Below are positions 11,701 through 21,127 of a stretch of 64,000 bases of DNA, one piece after another. Source of the DNA: Melampsora larici-populina 98AG31 (taxonomy: Eukaryota > Basidiomycota > Pucciniomycetes > Pucciniales > Melampsoraceae); NCBI RefSeq assembly GCF_000204055.1, contig NW_006768807.1:355326-419325 (forward strand). The letters are read 5' to 3'. The notes under the pieces were generated by a model, which did no database searches, was not told the DNA's origin, and saw only the letters and a program-made list of their open reading frames with translations. Within the stretch, counting starts at the first letter, position 1, and every line of letters begins with the position of its first letter. A program made the translations under genes and the position numbers.

Positions 11701-12891
11701 TAGTAGGTCGACACGAAAGTCGTAGGGTCGGTGAGGAGGTAAAACACTTGATTTGCTCTTTTCAAACATGTCGAGGTAAGCATGGTAGCATTCAGGAACT
11801 AGTTCGGCTGCGGTTTGGACAGGAGCCTTCGATGCAATTTCTGCATTAAGCTTGGCAGATACATTCCAAGAAGTCGTAGAGGCTTGGATATGAGACAGTG
11901 ATGGTTGCTGTTTGGGGAGTACTTGTGAGTATAGGCGTCTGGTTGGTGTAAGCGTACCGAGTCGTGCAGTTGATCTTGGTAGTTTTCCCTGTAGAAGAGA
12001 GGAATGCTTTTTCATTGTTTCACAAGGCTTGTTTGATTGGGCATTGAAAGACTCACTCTGCGGGGGTATTAATGAGTCTTTTACGATCTCTACCCCCTTG
12101 TCACTTTTCCTAGCTTTCCTCATTGGTTCCATCTCGTGGTCTTCTGAGGATTTTGGCGGATTGGACAAAGTCATGCTTTGAATGACTGCAGGTGATTCTT
12201 CTTGTGATTTGCTAATGGTCGGAGTTGTTTCAATAGACTGATGGAATTCTAAATGGTGTTTAAGCTTGCAACTGGTTTCTTTAACTGAATTTAGAGGAGA
12301 CAAGAAATACTCACATTGCGGGGGCATTGATGAGTCTTTTACGATCTCTACCCCCTCGTCATGTTGCCTAGCGTGCCTATCAGGCTCCAAAGTATGGTCC
12401 TTCAAGGAGGTTTCCGGCCTTGACGATGTTGCTTTTGCAACAGCAATGTTGAGAGTCGGACCACAGGCTTTTGACAAACAGCTTTCATTCCAATTGATTC
12501 GTGAATAGTTGCGTTTTATCCATGGCATACCCAGGATCAGATCGTACTTGTCTCTAAGGGATGTGATGATGAACGTGGTTGGGTTGGTGTCGTTGTCGAT
12601 GAGGTAGTCGCCAGTGTGGGTAATTTGAGATTTGTGTCCACTGAATCCGGTTACCTTGTGGGAATGTGGCAAGGGAGTTGTACAAAGATTATACTTTCTC
12701 ACAAAATTGAGGTTCAAGGCTTCATGGGTGGCACCGCTGTCAATTAGGGCTTGAGCAGTGAGTGTTGTGTCAGAATTTGGGTCGTGGAGGGTAACATGGT
12801 TAATAATACAAGTGTCTTTCATTTCAAGGCTATCAATATCACCAACTTCCACACCTAAAGGTATTTTGCTCGGGGGAGGCACAACTAGCAC
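8734..12891 (-). CDS. pol: gypsy Pol polyprotein (protease-RT-RNase H-integrase-chromodomain), one in-frame TGA
   Basis: Domains in order: retropepsin (ALIDSGATHEAL); reverse transcriptase with SLDMRNGYNN and YQDDILIYT; RNase H ending at FEIRF; after the stop, PGKQSTKPDALSRR; integrase zinc region (CQSCQRIKSRT) and DDE core (TVVDRLTKMAHFIPCKK, then SDRGNVF, then a Glu in the HPQTDGQSE region); and a terminal chromodomain (EYEIAEVLDKR... YLISWKGYDANHDSWEP). Frame 12891-10465 ends in TGA (10467-10465); 8734-10464 continues in the same frame, so the break is one codon, probably CGA to TGA. The polymerase box is YQDD where YLDD is usual. No ATG begins the frame; entry is expected by -1 frameshift from gag. 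Confidence 0.93.
10465..10467 (-). other. in-frame TGA between RNase H and integrase
   Basis: The context on the coding strand is TTT TGA CCA, and the frame stays open for hundreds of codons on both sides. The expected residue is Arg in RPGKQ. It is either a recent nonsense mutation or a leaky stop; a C after TGA is a permissive context for readthrough. Confidence 0.9.
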
Positions 12892-14039
12892 TCCCGAGCT
12901 TCTCCATTTTTTGACAATTCTGATCTACTCAAGTTTGTATCACTACTCTTGACTTCTGACAACTGATTATCCAATTCTGCAATTCTAGCTTTTAATTTAT
13001 CAACTTCATTATTTCTAAAACCACCACCACCTCCTCTTTTCTTTCTCTTCGCAATATAACAATCAGCAATCACATGATTTGTCTTTCCACATTCATAACA
13101 AGCGCGGTTTGCAGCCCTCTTCCGATATTCCTCTTGCGAGATATTGATTCGATAAGCTGAGCAGTCCATTGCATCAGGATCAGCAATAGGAGTTGATGAC
13201 GGACCGGTAGCCATTGTTAAACTTTGAGAACAATTGTTTAATTTATTATCAACTTTGATTGCAAACTGAGACATTTCCTCTACACTTTTGAACTCTTGTT
13301 GAATCATATATATTCTGATTTCACGCTTGAGACCTTGTTCGAACTGAGACATTAAAATGTTTTCCGGCCATTTAACGATTAAAGAGAGCTCAGAAAACGT
13401 GATCCAATAATCGGACACTGCTCTAGTTTGCTTTAGATTACGAATCTCATTTTCAGCTTTTGGAAGTCTTTCAGTATCAAAGAACGTCGCTCGGAAGGAA
13501 TTGGCAAATTTGGTCCAATTTACAAGATGAGCTTTTTCTGAATCTAATAATTGATCCGTGAAAGCTTGACCCCAAATGCTTGCTTTTCCAGTCAAATAAG
13601 ACAGCGCGAACGCGACTTGAGCTTTTTCATCGGCGAATGACTCAGAGTTCATTCGCATGTAAATTCCGATTTGATTCATGAAGATTTCAGCCTTAGATCC
13701 TTTAGATCCATCAAATTTGTCTGGGGTTGCGATTTTAGGCGGTCTAACTTGTTGCACTTGAGTATAGGTAGCACCAACGTTTCCAGGAAACGTTGGGATG
13801 GTCGTGGAAGACATCGGAGTAGAGACTTGAGCTGCAGGAGCTGATTGTGATTGTTGAGTTGGAGTTTGTTCTAACTGTAACAATCTCTGCTCGACTTCTA
13901 TACGTTTGGCGTCGGCAGCACGTTGATTGGCTTCCGCCTCTTCTCTCCGGCGGGTTTCGTCATTCAATCTAGCCGTCAAATTGTTAAGTTGCTGCATGAT
14001 TCCAGCTAAACTTGCTTCTGACATGTTAACTTCCGACAT
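12885..14039 (-). CDS. gag: gypsy Gag, 384 residues
   Basis: Starts at ATG 14039. The first ~70 residues form a Glu/Arg/Gln-rich coiled-coil region (MQQLNNLTARLNDETRRR). It is followed by a Pro/Thr-rich linker and a capsid-like region (PDKFDGSKGSKAEIFMNQIG... ALSYLTGKASIWGQAF) typical of Ty3/gypsy gag (retrotrans_gag fold). Near residue 315 is one zinc knuckle, CYECGKTNHVIADC (C-x2-C-x4-H-x4-C), for RNA packaging, then a basic KRKKRGGGGG stretch. The C-terminus overlaps pol by 7 nt and carries the slippery heptamer. Confidence 0.93.
   Translation of the reverse strand: MSEVNMSEASLAGIMQQLNNLTARLNDETRRREEAEANQRAADAKRIEVEQRLLQLEQTPTQQSQSAPAAQVSTPMSSTTIPTFPGNVGATYTQVQQVRPPKIATPDKFDGSKGSKAEIFMNQIGIYMRMNSESFADEKAQVAFALSYLTGKASIWGQAFTDQLLDSEKAHLVNWTKFANSFRATFFDTERLPKAENEIRNLKQTRAVSDYWITFSELSLIVKWPENILMSQFEQGLKREIRIYMIQQEFKSVEEMSQFAIKVDNKLNNCSQSLTMATGPSSTPIADPDAMDCSAYRINISQEEYRKRAANRACYECGKTNHVIADCYIAKRKKRGGGGGFRNNEVDKLKARIAELDNQLSEVKSSDTNLSRSELSKNGEAREC
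12906..12912 (-). promoter_or_regulatory. -1 ribosomal frameshift heptamer A AAA AAT
   Basis: In the gag frame the codons read TCA AAA AAT GGA, giving an X XXY YYZ slippery heptamer ten codons before the gag stop. Slipping back one base puts ribosomes in the pol frame, which is open from this point (KKWRSSGVLVVPP). A downstream stimulatory structure was not evaluated. Confidence 0.7.
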
Positions 14040-14423
14040 ATTGGGATCGATCGTAGGTTCGAGAGCGTCTAAGACTTCGGATTCTCGGCCTGTAGAAGTC
14101 GTAGAAGTCGGGCTTTGGGGGGTGGTGAATTCCGGCGTGGTGATTGATTATATGAAAGGCTGATGATTAAGCTTTGATATTCGCGCTTTAACAGAGTTTG
14201 AAACTTTAAATTGCCGAGGGGATTTTCTAAACTTTCTAATCTAATTTTTGTTAATTTCCAACTTCTTCGTTCTTCACTTTTTTCACTTTGTCTTGACTAA
14301 TAACTTTAATCTTCTTTTCTTTAAACTTTGATCTATTTTAAACTTTTTTCTTCTTTGCTTTTCTAATTTAAACTTTTGCTTGTTCTTTAATTTATTAACC
14401 TTCTCCAATCTCTTGGATTTAAG

Positions 14424-14433
14424 ACGTTGCAAT
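14424..14433 (-). other. primer-binding site, self-priming type
   Basis: One base inside the 5' LTR the element strand reads ATTGCAACGT. Its exact complement, ACGTTGCAAT, lies within the same LTR (14510-14501 on the minus strand). This is the Tf1-type arrangement, where the first bases of the transcript fold back as primer. It predicts transcription starting near 14510 and a U3 of about 89 nt. Confidence 0.7.
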
Positions 14434-14434
14434 A

Positions 14435-14599
14435 TGTAAGGACTCGATAGGATGATGAGAGATGAGAGAAGACTAATGAGGTCCTTCTAGTACTAAGTAG
14501 ATTGCAACGTGAGGACTATAGTCTGTGCTCGACAGCGTACAAGATATGAGAGCAAACATGTATAAGCATATGTAGAGTAGCCTTATACGGCTCATAACA
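14435..14599 (-). repeat. LTR of gypsy element (5' LTR in element orientation)
   Basis: 165 bp, identical to 8475-8639. It carries the promoter of the element; the self-priming match implies a start near 14510. The GATTC target duplication follows at 14600-14604. Confidence 0.95.
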
Positions 14600-14888
14600 G
14601 ATTCCGTACAGTACGGCTTGAAGCATATTTGGCAAGGTGAGTTATGGGTTATTGGTCATCAAGGGGGATGACTGCAGGGAGTGTTGGTGAGGAAGTGGGA
14701 GTTTTATGGGAAAAGCAAGGTACGGATGAATTTAGGGAGCAAGCCAAAATAGAACAAATTTCTTCTATTTTGGCTTGCAGGGAGGAAATGCCCTTAGCTA
14801 TGTGACAATTTAGGGAATTGGCTGTGGATGTTTTTGACCTAAATTTCAGTACAACACAGTGTAGGCCACACGGCTGTGGATGCTCTAA

Positions 14889-15946
14889 GTACTTACAAAA
14901 CTGATGATTTAAGAAGAACTTCTCAGAATCAGACCATACATAACTTTAATCAAACCTAGACACAGTACCAAAAAAACCATACCACTTTTAACATCTAATC
15001 TGCTTAAAGAAACCCTTTTTTCTTCACCACAACTTTATTACTTTGTAGTATAATTTATTGGTGTCAAGAGACATCAGAGTATACTGGGTAAAGGATATAA
15101 TGATGATTTAACACTTGGGGATGAGACCAACAGGATGATCTCTGATTTACATGTTTAAGTGAATTTGGTACTATGTTTGTTGGCTAGAGAAAGGGAGAGA
15201 GGTTTAGGATCTCTATGAGATTTATGGTAAAGTAGTATGTTGAATGGAATGAAATACAAGGCAAGAAAATGATGAGATCCATTCTCAATAGTTTATCCCT
15301 TTCATTTTCTCTGACTACCTTTCCTTTCCTTGCTTAGCTCATGCTAAGTGAGGAAAGGAATAGATGTGGGCGGTGGGTTGTCGAGGATAGATGAATCTTC
15401 CTCGAAACCCGTAGTTTCTAGAAGTGTGTAAGTGTGGACACTGAGAGAGTTCATCACATTGAACTCTCCAGTCTCCATTAACTCTTCCTGATAGAGTTCT
15501 CTTGAAGTAGGTCTTCTTCAGGAGAGTTCAACGAAGGTCAAGTCTACTTCTTAGATTGACTTTCTTTTTCACTTCCCTTCTAGGTTTGGAATAGGGGGTA
15601 GTCTGGAATTCCCGTTACTCAGGAGACAGGCCTGAGCCTATTCGGGCTTCCCCTATTCCTGTCTCGCCCACAATTTAGTGTCTTCTGTGTGTGTGACTTA
15701 TGTACCCACGTTTCCAAATGGTTCTTAAAAACAAGTAACGTGTCGTAATGGAGAATCACAATTTTCCTCCTTGAAAAAGGATGCACAGTCAAAGAAAGAG
15801 TAAAGCAAAACAAGGAGGCAACTACATGGTTAACGAAATATACTAGGTTGTTCTTACATTCAGATAGACGTTAGAGTAAGGCGAAGGTTACACGGTTACA
15901 AGTGTACATCACGGAGAGGTCTAAACATCTTAGGTAATAACGAGAA
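14889..15946. other. intergenic / 3' region of DIRS-like element B with hairpins
   Basis: No gene was recognised. A strong hairpin is formed by TTCCTTTCCTTGCTTAGC and GCTAAGTGAGGAAAGGAA at about 15322-15360. Another pair is GAGAGTTCA...TGAACTCTC at about 15448-15470. The part from about 15360 on may be the 3' noncoding end of element B, since element C also has hairpins after its recombinase gene, but no terminal repeat was identified. Confidence 0.4.
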
Positions 15947-17002
15947 TCAAAAGTGGGGTATGGTATCTCCAGTGATCTTCAATATCCTCTTCGCTGCCTC
16001 CCACTCTTGGTCGCTCCACTCTCTTTGATACAATTTATGGCAGTCAGATAACCATCTTCCTAGAGTCTTTATTGTAGGTGTCGGTAAGCCTGATTTCGTT
16101 AGCAGCGTAGCGCCGCCTATTTGGAAAGAATGTCCGGTCATTTTGGAGGTTTTCCCCCAAGCTCTGGTCATGACTTTGGTCATTAACTGCCTAGTAATTG
16201 CGGTCGTACCTTCGTCACCGTAAGTCAAGAAGAGACGAGGGTCTTTAACCCTTTCTAGACATGTCATCAGGTCCTTGAGAGCTGATACGGGACATAAGAC
16301 ACCACCAGTTTCCTTAACTGTCAAGTATTGGTGTTCTCCGGGTTTGGCGGTCTTCGCCTCCCTTAGGCAGATGCGTGCTGATGACTTGTTGCCTACCGTG
16401 TAGAATTGAACGTCTGAACGGAGAATTGCGCCGTGGTCGTGTCTGTTAAAAGGAGTTGATTCATACACCAGTTCGCCTAATCTCCCGAGTCCCCAGTAAG
16501 CTGTCAACACGAGAGCCGTAAGGCCTTTGGGGTCTACTTCTTCTTCGGCATTATTTGCCACGAGTGCAAGGAGTGCTTTTGGTGTGACAGGCTCGCGGTT
16601 GAGCTTTTGAGTTGGGGCGCGAGTCTCTAGTTTCTTTGTCGCCCGTAGGATAGACTTCAGTCGAGTTAGGTGTACGTTAGGGAAGTTGAAGCCGTGAAAC
16701 GCGTGCCAAGTCCTCATGGCGGTGAGGTATTTGGTGATGGTCGCTACCTTGACCGGTTTATTTGTGGCGGTGTGGTTGAAGTTATGTCCGGCCCAGATGA
16801 TGAATCGCTCGACTGTGTCTTTTGACGCCGGGAATGCTTTTAGGTGTCGCACAGCACAGAAGGTCTTGAATTTCTTGACCCCTGATGAATACGACTCGAT
16901 TGTGGAGCGGCTCCACCCTGCTCTGATCATATGGCGCTGGGCTCTGGTCAGTCGTTGCTTCACATGGTCTTTGATCCTAAGGAAAGTTGTTATATCTCTC
17001 AT
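15947..17002 (-). CDS. tyrosine recombinase of element B, catalytic Arg replaced
   Basis: 351 residues beginning at ATG 17002. The N-terminal core-binding domain contains SRSTIESYSSGVKKFKTFC. The catalytic domain has Arg I in GLGRLGELV, Lys in REAKTAKPGEHQ, the box II segment GHSFQIGGATLL, Trp in LGRWLSDCHKLY and the Tyr nucleophile in CHKLYQREW. In tyrosine recombinases box II reads H-x-x-R; here it is HSFQ, with the element C paralogue reading HSFR. One G-to-A change (CGA to CAA) explains it. Catalysis should be lost, so this copy is probably immobile on its own. Confidence 0.85.
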   Translation of the reverse strand: MRDITTFLRIKDHVKQRLTRAQRHMIRAGWSRSTIESYSSGVKKFKTFCAVRHLKAFPASKDTVERFIIWAGHNFNHTATNKPVKVATITKYLTAMRTWHAFHGFNFPNVHLTRLKSILRATKKLETRAPTQKLNREPVTPKALLALVANNAEEEVDPKGLTALVLTAYWGLGRLGELVYESTPFNRHDHGAILRSDVQFYTVGNKSSARICLREAKTAKPGEHQYLTVKETGGVLCPVSALKDLMTCLERVKDPRLFLTYGDEGTTAITRQLMTKVMTRAWGKTSKMTGHSFQIGGATLLTKSGLPTPTIKTLGRWLSDCHKLYQREWSDQEWEAAKRILKITGDTIPHF

Positions 17003-17377
17003 CGTGAACTGTGGGTTGGATGTGCTGTTCCCCGGTGAGAAAGCGTTAGTCTTTATTGTCTCATGTTTAAGAGTATTCCTCGTGCTTACTCTGAAGTGTG
17101 CTGTCTTGTTCCTTCTTCAAAGAATCAAACGGATGAGGTGTTGGGGACGGGTAATGGGAAAAAAAAAATTGAGAGAAGAAGGATTGGGAGTATGATGTTG
17201 GGTGGTTGCTCGACGAGCTGCTAATGACGGGATGGCCGAGGAATCAGGATGAGAGGTAGGTGCGGGCCTTGTGGTGTAATCTGCTTTGGAATGGGTGTAA
17301 AGAACTGTAATGAGATAAGTGAAGGAAAACGAGTGGCTCTAGAGTTGGTATGATCTGCGGTATCTACGCGCTTGGAA
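17003..17377. other. spacer between RT and recombinase genes of element B
   Basis: 375 bp without an open frame of interest on the minus strand. Elements A and C have a direct ATGA overlap at this junction, so the spacer is peculiar to B. Confidence 0.5.
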
Positions 17378-19354
17378 TTATCTCGAGGGACTTGCAGGAC
17401 TCAGAGAGGTTCTTCGAATGTTGCCTGTGGTGTAGTGAAACGACAATTCGTTTTTTAACGTCCTTTCTTTATATTTAACAGGATTCGTTTTACTCACCTG
17501 CTTGTCAGACGCATCGATCCCTTCGACGTCATGTAACCAAGGGATCAGATCGTCTGGGACATCCACATGGATTTGTAAATACCACGGTTTTGACGATGGG
17601 AGACCTCTCGACAGTTTGTCGGCTGCGTTGTCCAAAGTTGCCACTCGTTTTTGCTCTAGTTGACAATCATTCTCGAACAATAGTTGTGAGATATTCTTCC
17701 ATTCTTCATTGACCCAGAAGTCGCGTGACGATTCATTACGTAGTACTCCTTCTGTCGTAGTGTTATCAGTCAGCACGAGGAAGCGTTCTCCTTCCAGTCT
17801 ACGAAGTTTCTGTACTACTAATAGCCCAAGTCGCACTGCGACTGTTTCTAACCACGCGATCCCGCGTACCGGTTTCCCTAATGGGGTATCCCAGCCTGCG
17901 TGTAATTTGAATTGAGCCCAGGACTTCCCTACTATTATTCCAATTCCGTAGGTAGTCGACGCGTCGCCAACCCAGCCAATGTTGTTGATGACACAAGGTT
18001 TCAGGAGCATTCTATTTGGGAAGTTTGATAGAGCCTTCTCCCATACCGCGAGATCTTCTTGTACCTGTGCCGGCATCTTCCTTTTTGCTGCCTGATTGAA
18101 CCATTCCGCTTTCCAGCGGTAACCACTTCTCAAATAGCACCGTAACTGTGGTGCTATGTAAGCCACATGGCTTAGCCTACCGTACATCTTGTCTGCCTCC
18201 TTGTAGGTGTAATCCACCTTTGCTAGAAATGATTGGAGTTGTGATATCCTTTCGTCTAGCTTCTTTTGGGTTAGGCTGACTGACCTCTTTTCGACGTCCC
18301 ACAGAAAGCCGATGTACTTCTGTTTGGTGCTGAAGTGTGCAAATTTTGTGCTGTTAGTTTTGACGCCTAGTTCTGAGCTGTAAGCTACGACTTCGTCCAT
18401 GCTTAATTTTTGTGACTTTACCTTCAGGATGAGGTTGTCATCCACCCATCTGAAGATTTTGTTTAAGCCGAATTCTAGTTCCACGAGTTCTTTCCAAGCG
18501 TCCGCCGTCCCACCAAAGCTTCCACAGCCAGCTACGCCTCCGAAAGAGATGCATAGATCTATATAGATGAGTCCGGCAAAGTCGCAAATGAGAAGGTAAG
18601 GCCATTGGCTTGGGTGTGTGCCAATCTGCCTGTAAGCCTTTAGCCAGTCAAACAGGGCCGCCTCTAATTTGTCGTCGCAGTTGGCGATATGTAAGGCTAC
18701 CTTCTCGAAGTTATCCCAAGTTGTTTTAAATTCGTGTTTATCGACGAAAGAGTTGACGCTTGGTATCGCAGGGTCGTTTTTTGGGAAAGATAGGTCGTTT
18801 ATGGGTTGAAAGGACCCGTCTCCGTTGATTACTGCCCCCATGGGGCTTGAGCGAAAGAATTTGTACCTTTTCGCCATTTTGTCTTTCGTAAAAGGTCCGT
18901 AGATCCTGCCTGCTTCAATTTCTTTCTTTAGGTTATTCTCGATATCTTCACGGGCCGACAGCGCTGACTGGTGGTTTGGAGGGCAACAGAAGGTAAATCC
19001 TTCGATGGAGTGATCCGGGATGCCCTGATCAAATCCTTGTTCGAAACCGTACAAGATAAACTGGAGCCTCGGCAGCAAACCATGTTTTGACAGTTCTCTC
19101 CTCCAGGCTTCGATATTCATGTCGCATTTGACTTTGTCTGGCCAGCACTTCTCTTCTTTGTCTGATGGTTTGTCCTGTAAAGGTGTTCGCTCGATACTCA
19201 AGGGTAGCTCTTTTCTGGTCAAACTTGTGGGGAACAGTGCACAAATTATAAGTAAATTGTGTAGGCAAGGTAGAAGAAATAACGGTAAAGACAGGAAGAC
19301 ATATTCTTTGGAAAGGACAGTAATTGATCGTACGTGATGAACGGTAGAAAACAA
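17378..19354 (-). CDS. reverse transcriptase-RNase H of element B, 658 residues
   Basis: One uninterrupted frame. RT motifs: GPFTKDKMAKRYKFFRSSP (fingers), LFDWLKAYRQIGTHPSQW (first catalytic Asp), LCISFGGVAGCGSFGG, and FRWVDDNLIL (catalytic DD; WVDD in place of YxDD). RNase H: GWVGDASTTYGIG, AWLETVAVRLGLL (Glu), VLTDNTTTEGVL (Asp), TLDNAADKLSRG (Asp). All expected catalytic acids are present. The first ~50 residues are hydrophobic and poorly conserved, so the real start may be internal (CWPDKVKCDMN region) or reached by splicing. It copies element RNA to DNA. Confidence 0.9.
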   Translation of the reverse strand: MFSTVHHVRSITVLSKEYVFLSLPLFLLPCLHNLLIICALFPTSLTRKELPLSIERTPLQDKPSDKEEKCWPDKVKCDMNIEAWRRELSKHGLLPRLQFILYGFEQGFDQGIPDHSIEGFTFCCPPNHQSALSAREDIENNLKKEIEAGRIYGPFTKDKMAKRYKFFRSSPMGAVINGDGSFQPINDLSFPKNDPAIPSVNSFVDKHEFKTTWDNFEKVALHIANCDDKLEAALFDWLKAYRQIGTHPSQWPYLLICDFAGLIYIDLCISFGGVAGCGSFGGTADAWKELVELEFGLNKIFRWVDDNLILKVKSQKLSMDEVVAYSSELGVKTNSTKFAHFSTKQKYIGFLWDVEKRSVSLTQKKLDERISQLQSFLAKVDYTYKEADKMYGRLSHVAYIAPQLRCYLRSGYRWKAEWFNQAAKRKMPAQVQEDLAVWEKALSNFPNRMLLKPCVINNIGWVGDASTTYGIGIIVGKSWAQFKLHAGWDTPLGKPVRGIAWLETVAVRLGLLVVQKLRRLEGERFLVLTDNTTTEGVLRNESSRDFWVNEEWKNISQLLFENDCQLEQKRVATLDNAADKLSRGLPSSKPWYLQIHVDVPDDLIPWLHDVEGIDASDKQVSKTNPVKYKERTLKNELSFHYTTGNIRRTSLSPASPSR

Positions 19355-19472
19355 GTGTGCTTAATTAACTAAGAAGGGAATCTGATTTAAGACTAAGAGT
19401 TGAAAGCTGTGATACAATTATAGCTTCTAATATCTGCGGTTACAAGGATAGGTAGAATGACATCTATATCGC

Positions 19473-20330
19473 TCACCCTTCTTGGCCAACGTTATGTATA
19501 CCTCCTCTACCACCTCTCCAATTTCCTCTATGACCTCCTCGTCCTCCTCTACCGGGGAATCTGTTAGCTGCCATAGGGGCCGTTGGAGGTATGGGACGAA
19601 GTCCTTGATAGGACATCGGGTTGGGAGGTAGGCCATGGTGTGTCGCAAAGTGGCGCTCTGGAGCCACTGGTGTGTGGTGGCTGACAGAGGATTGGGTGGT
19701 GTTTGTGTTACGCTTCGCTCCTCTTCGTTTCTTGAACGGTTGAGTGTCTGATTCTACTACGACTCTCTTGTTGTTGCTAGAGGAAGCTGTTGGCTGTGTT
19801 GTTTGTCTCCAAGTGCCGGTTTCTGGGTGTTTGAACTCCAATCGTCCTCCTTTTGCGTAAGGGTTGGTATCACCGCAGTTCGCTTCACCGGCTCTCAAGG
19901 ATTTGTCTTTCGCCTGATTCAGATACTTTTCCGCTAACGTTCCAATGTCTTTCATCTTCTCTTTCTCTCCTCGTTTCACAAAGATTTGTGCTTGAACTAA
20001 GATATCATATCTAAGGGCTGTTAACCAGCATTCTGTGGATCGCCTGTATGGGGAGATTGATATAATGAGTACATATATTAGCAACTATTTGTATCTTACT
20101 GTTCAGAGTAAGACTCTGGACACACTTGATTGACTTTACATTGTCTATGTGTAGTCTCAACCGTTTTGCTAAAGGAGCTTGGCCGTAGTATCCTGTTAAA
20201 TAGCGTCTAAACAGGCTCATGTTCTTGGACCATTCTCCGAAGGATTGGGTGTATTCTGACGGAGCCTCGAGGCCTTTGTTGACCTTGCCTTTTGATGAAG
20301 AAGAATGGTGGTTTTGATTATACTCTTATC
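19473..20330 (-). CDS. gag-like protein of element B, C-terminal part, two exons
   Basis: Exon 20100 to about 20330 (SEYTQSFGEWSKNMSLFRRYL) joins exon 19473-20043 (RRSTECWLTALRYDI). The removed intron is 56 nt (20044-20099; donor GTAAGA, acceptor ATACAG) and restores phase. The helical middle aligns with element C gag (GLRYHLAIRALIFCKR versus ALRYDILVQAQIFVKR, and a shared NPYA segment). The tail is Gly/Arg-rich (FPGRGGRGGHRGNWRGGRGG), an RGG-type RNA-binding end. The upstream edge of the first exon is approximate. Confidence 0.65.
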
Positions 20331-20428
20331 CAATCTAGCGAAATTCTGGTCGAAAACAGTAAGGGGGATGGATGTGTTTAATTCATCCATCTGATCTGAC
20401 CAGAATGGCTTTGATGTGAGGGGAGCAG

Positions 20429-20692
20429 TCAGATCGTGCTACTAGCAAACATTGGTAGGTACATTGCCGCTCTCACCTGTAATTGTACTAAGTCACCAGA
20501 AGGAACAACACCGATGTCTATCTCGATTGTTTTCTTCTTTTTCGACTTCTTTGAAGTTTTTCCTTTCCCTCTGCTTTCTTTCTTACCAGTCTTGTGTTTC
20601 TTGTTTTTCTTCCTCGACTTGGTTGTTTTCTTCGCTTTAGACTTTTCTTTCTTTAGCTGAGCTAGTAGCTTCGTTATCTTGTCTACAGACAC
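20429..20692 (-). CDS. lysine-rich segment of gag, element B
   Basis: 87-codon frame with about 30 Lys residues (KKEKSKAKKTTKSRKKNKKH), matching in position and composition the Lys-rich block of element C gag. Probably an internal exon of the same gag gene; the linking splice sites were not resolved. Confidence 0.45.
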   Translation of the reverse strand: MSVDKITKLLAQLKKEKSKAKKTTKSRKKNKKHKTGKKESRGKGKTSKKSKKKKTIEIDIGVVPSGDLVQLQVRAAMYLPMFASSTI

Positions 20693-21127
20693 TGTTAAAG
20701 ACGATTCATTATCAGTTTTGTGATCTTAGTTCAATCTTTCTTCCTCTCCGAGGCTGAACAAGGTAAAAGTATCATGAGATTATCTTAGAGATTAGAATAG
20801 TGAAGCGGCTTTGGAATTATCCATAATAAGTGACTTGCGAGTGAACTCTAGCAAGATGCAATCCAATTTGATCGCGAAGATACAAGTGGTTTTGAATATT
20901 ACGGGAATGTAATATGATCACTATTACGTGCTCTACCATCTGGGAGCTGGACTGCGAGTGTACTCGAGCAAGGTGTAGATATGTGAAATTCACATTTACT
21001 GATGGGGAAGTGGTAGCATGAAAGGAAGGGTTTGACGTGATTGGTCTTTTGGTTGCTAACTAGAGTAGGTTACTAACTCTAGTGTGGAGAAGTGTGGATT
21101 GTAGTAGAAAGAGGGATAAGGCGTTAT

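Larger units (their letters stand above)
8475..14599 (-). mobile_element. Ty3/gypsy chromovirus, complete, identical LTRs
   Basis: Two 165-bp LTRs, identical by eye over their full length, bound a 6.1-kb element flanked by GATTC duplications (8470-8474, 14600-14604). On the minus strand are gag, protease, RT, RNase H, integrase and a chromodomain. Signals for self-primed reverse transcription and a -1 gag/pol frameshift are present. A C-terminal chromodomain plus self-priming places it near the Tf1/sushi group. Identical LTRs mean a very recent insertion. One in-frame TGA in pol raises the question whether this copy is autonomous. Confidence 0.95.
8370..14885. mobile_element. Tourist-like MITE (PIF/Harbinger type) split by a gypsy element
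   Basis: Perfect 17-bp terminal inverted repeats, GAGCATCCACAGCCGTG at 8370 and its complement ending at 14885, are flanked by TAA on both sides (8367-8369 and 14886-14888). A 3-bp TAA/TWA duplication with such ends fits PIF/Harbinger-derived MITEs. After removing the gypsy insertion and its target duplication the MITE is about 386 bp (8370-8474 plus 14605-14885). It contains no coding capacity. Internal copies of the CACAGCCGTG motif occur near the insertion site. Confidence 0.85.

Noticed and set aside
16080..17002. Element B recombinase as a stand-alone Crypton
   Set aside because: Cryptons carry no RT; here RT/RNase H and gag lie directly upstream on the same strand, and element C shows the same order.
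20436..20660. Plus-strand Phe/Ser/Leu-rich frame resembling a membrane protein
   Set aside because: It is the complement of the lysine-rich gag segment.
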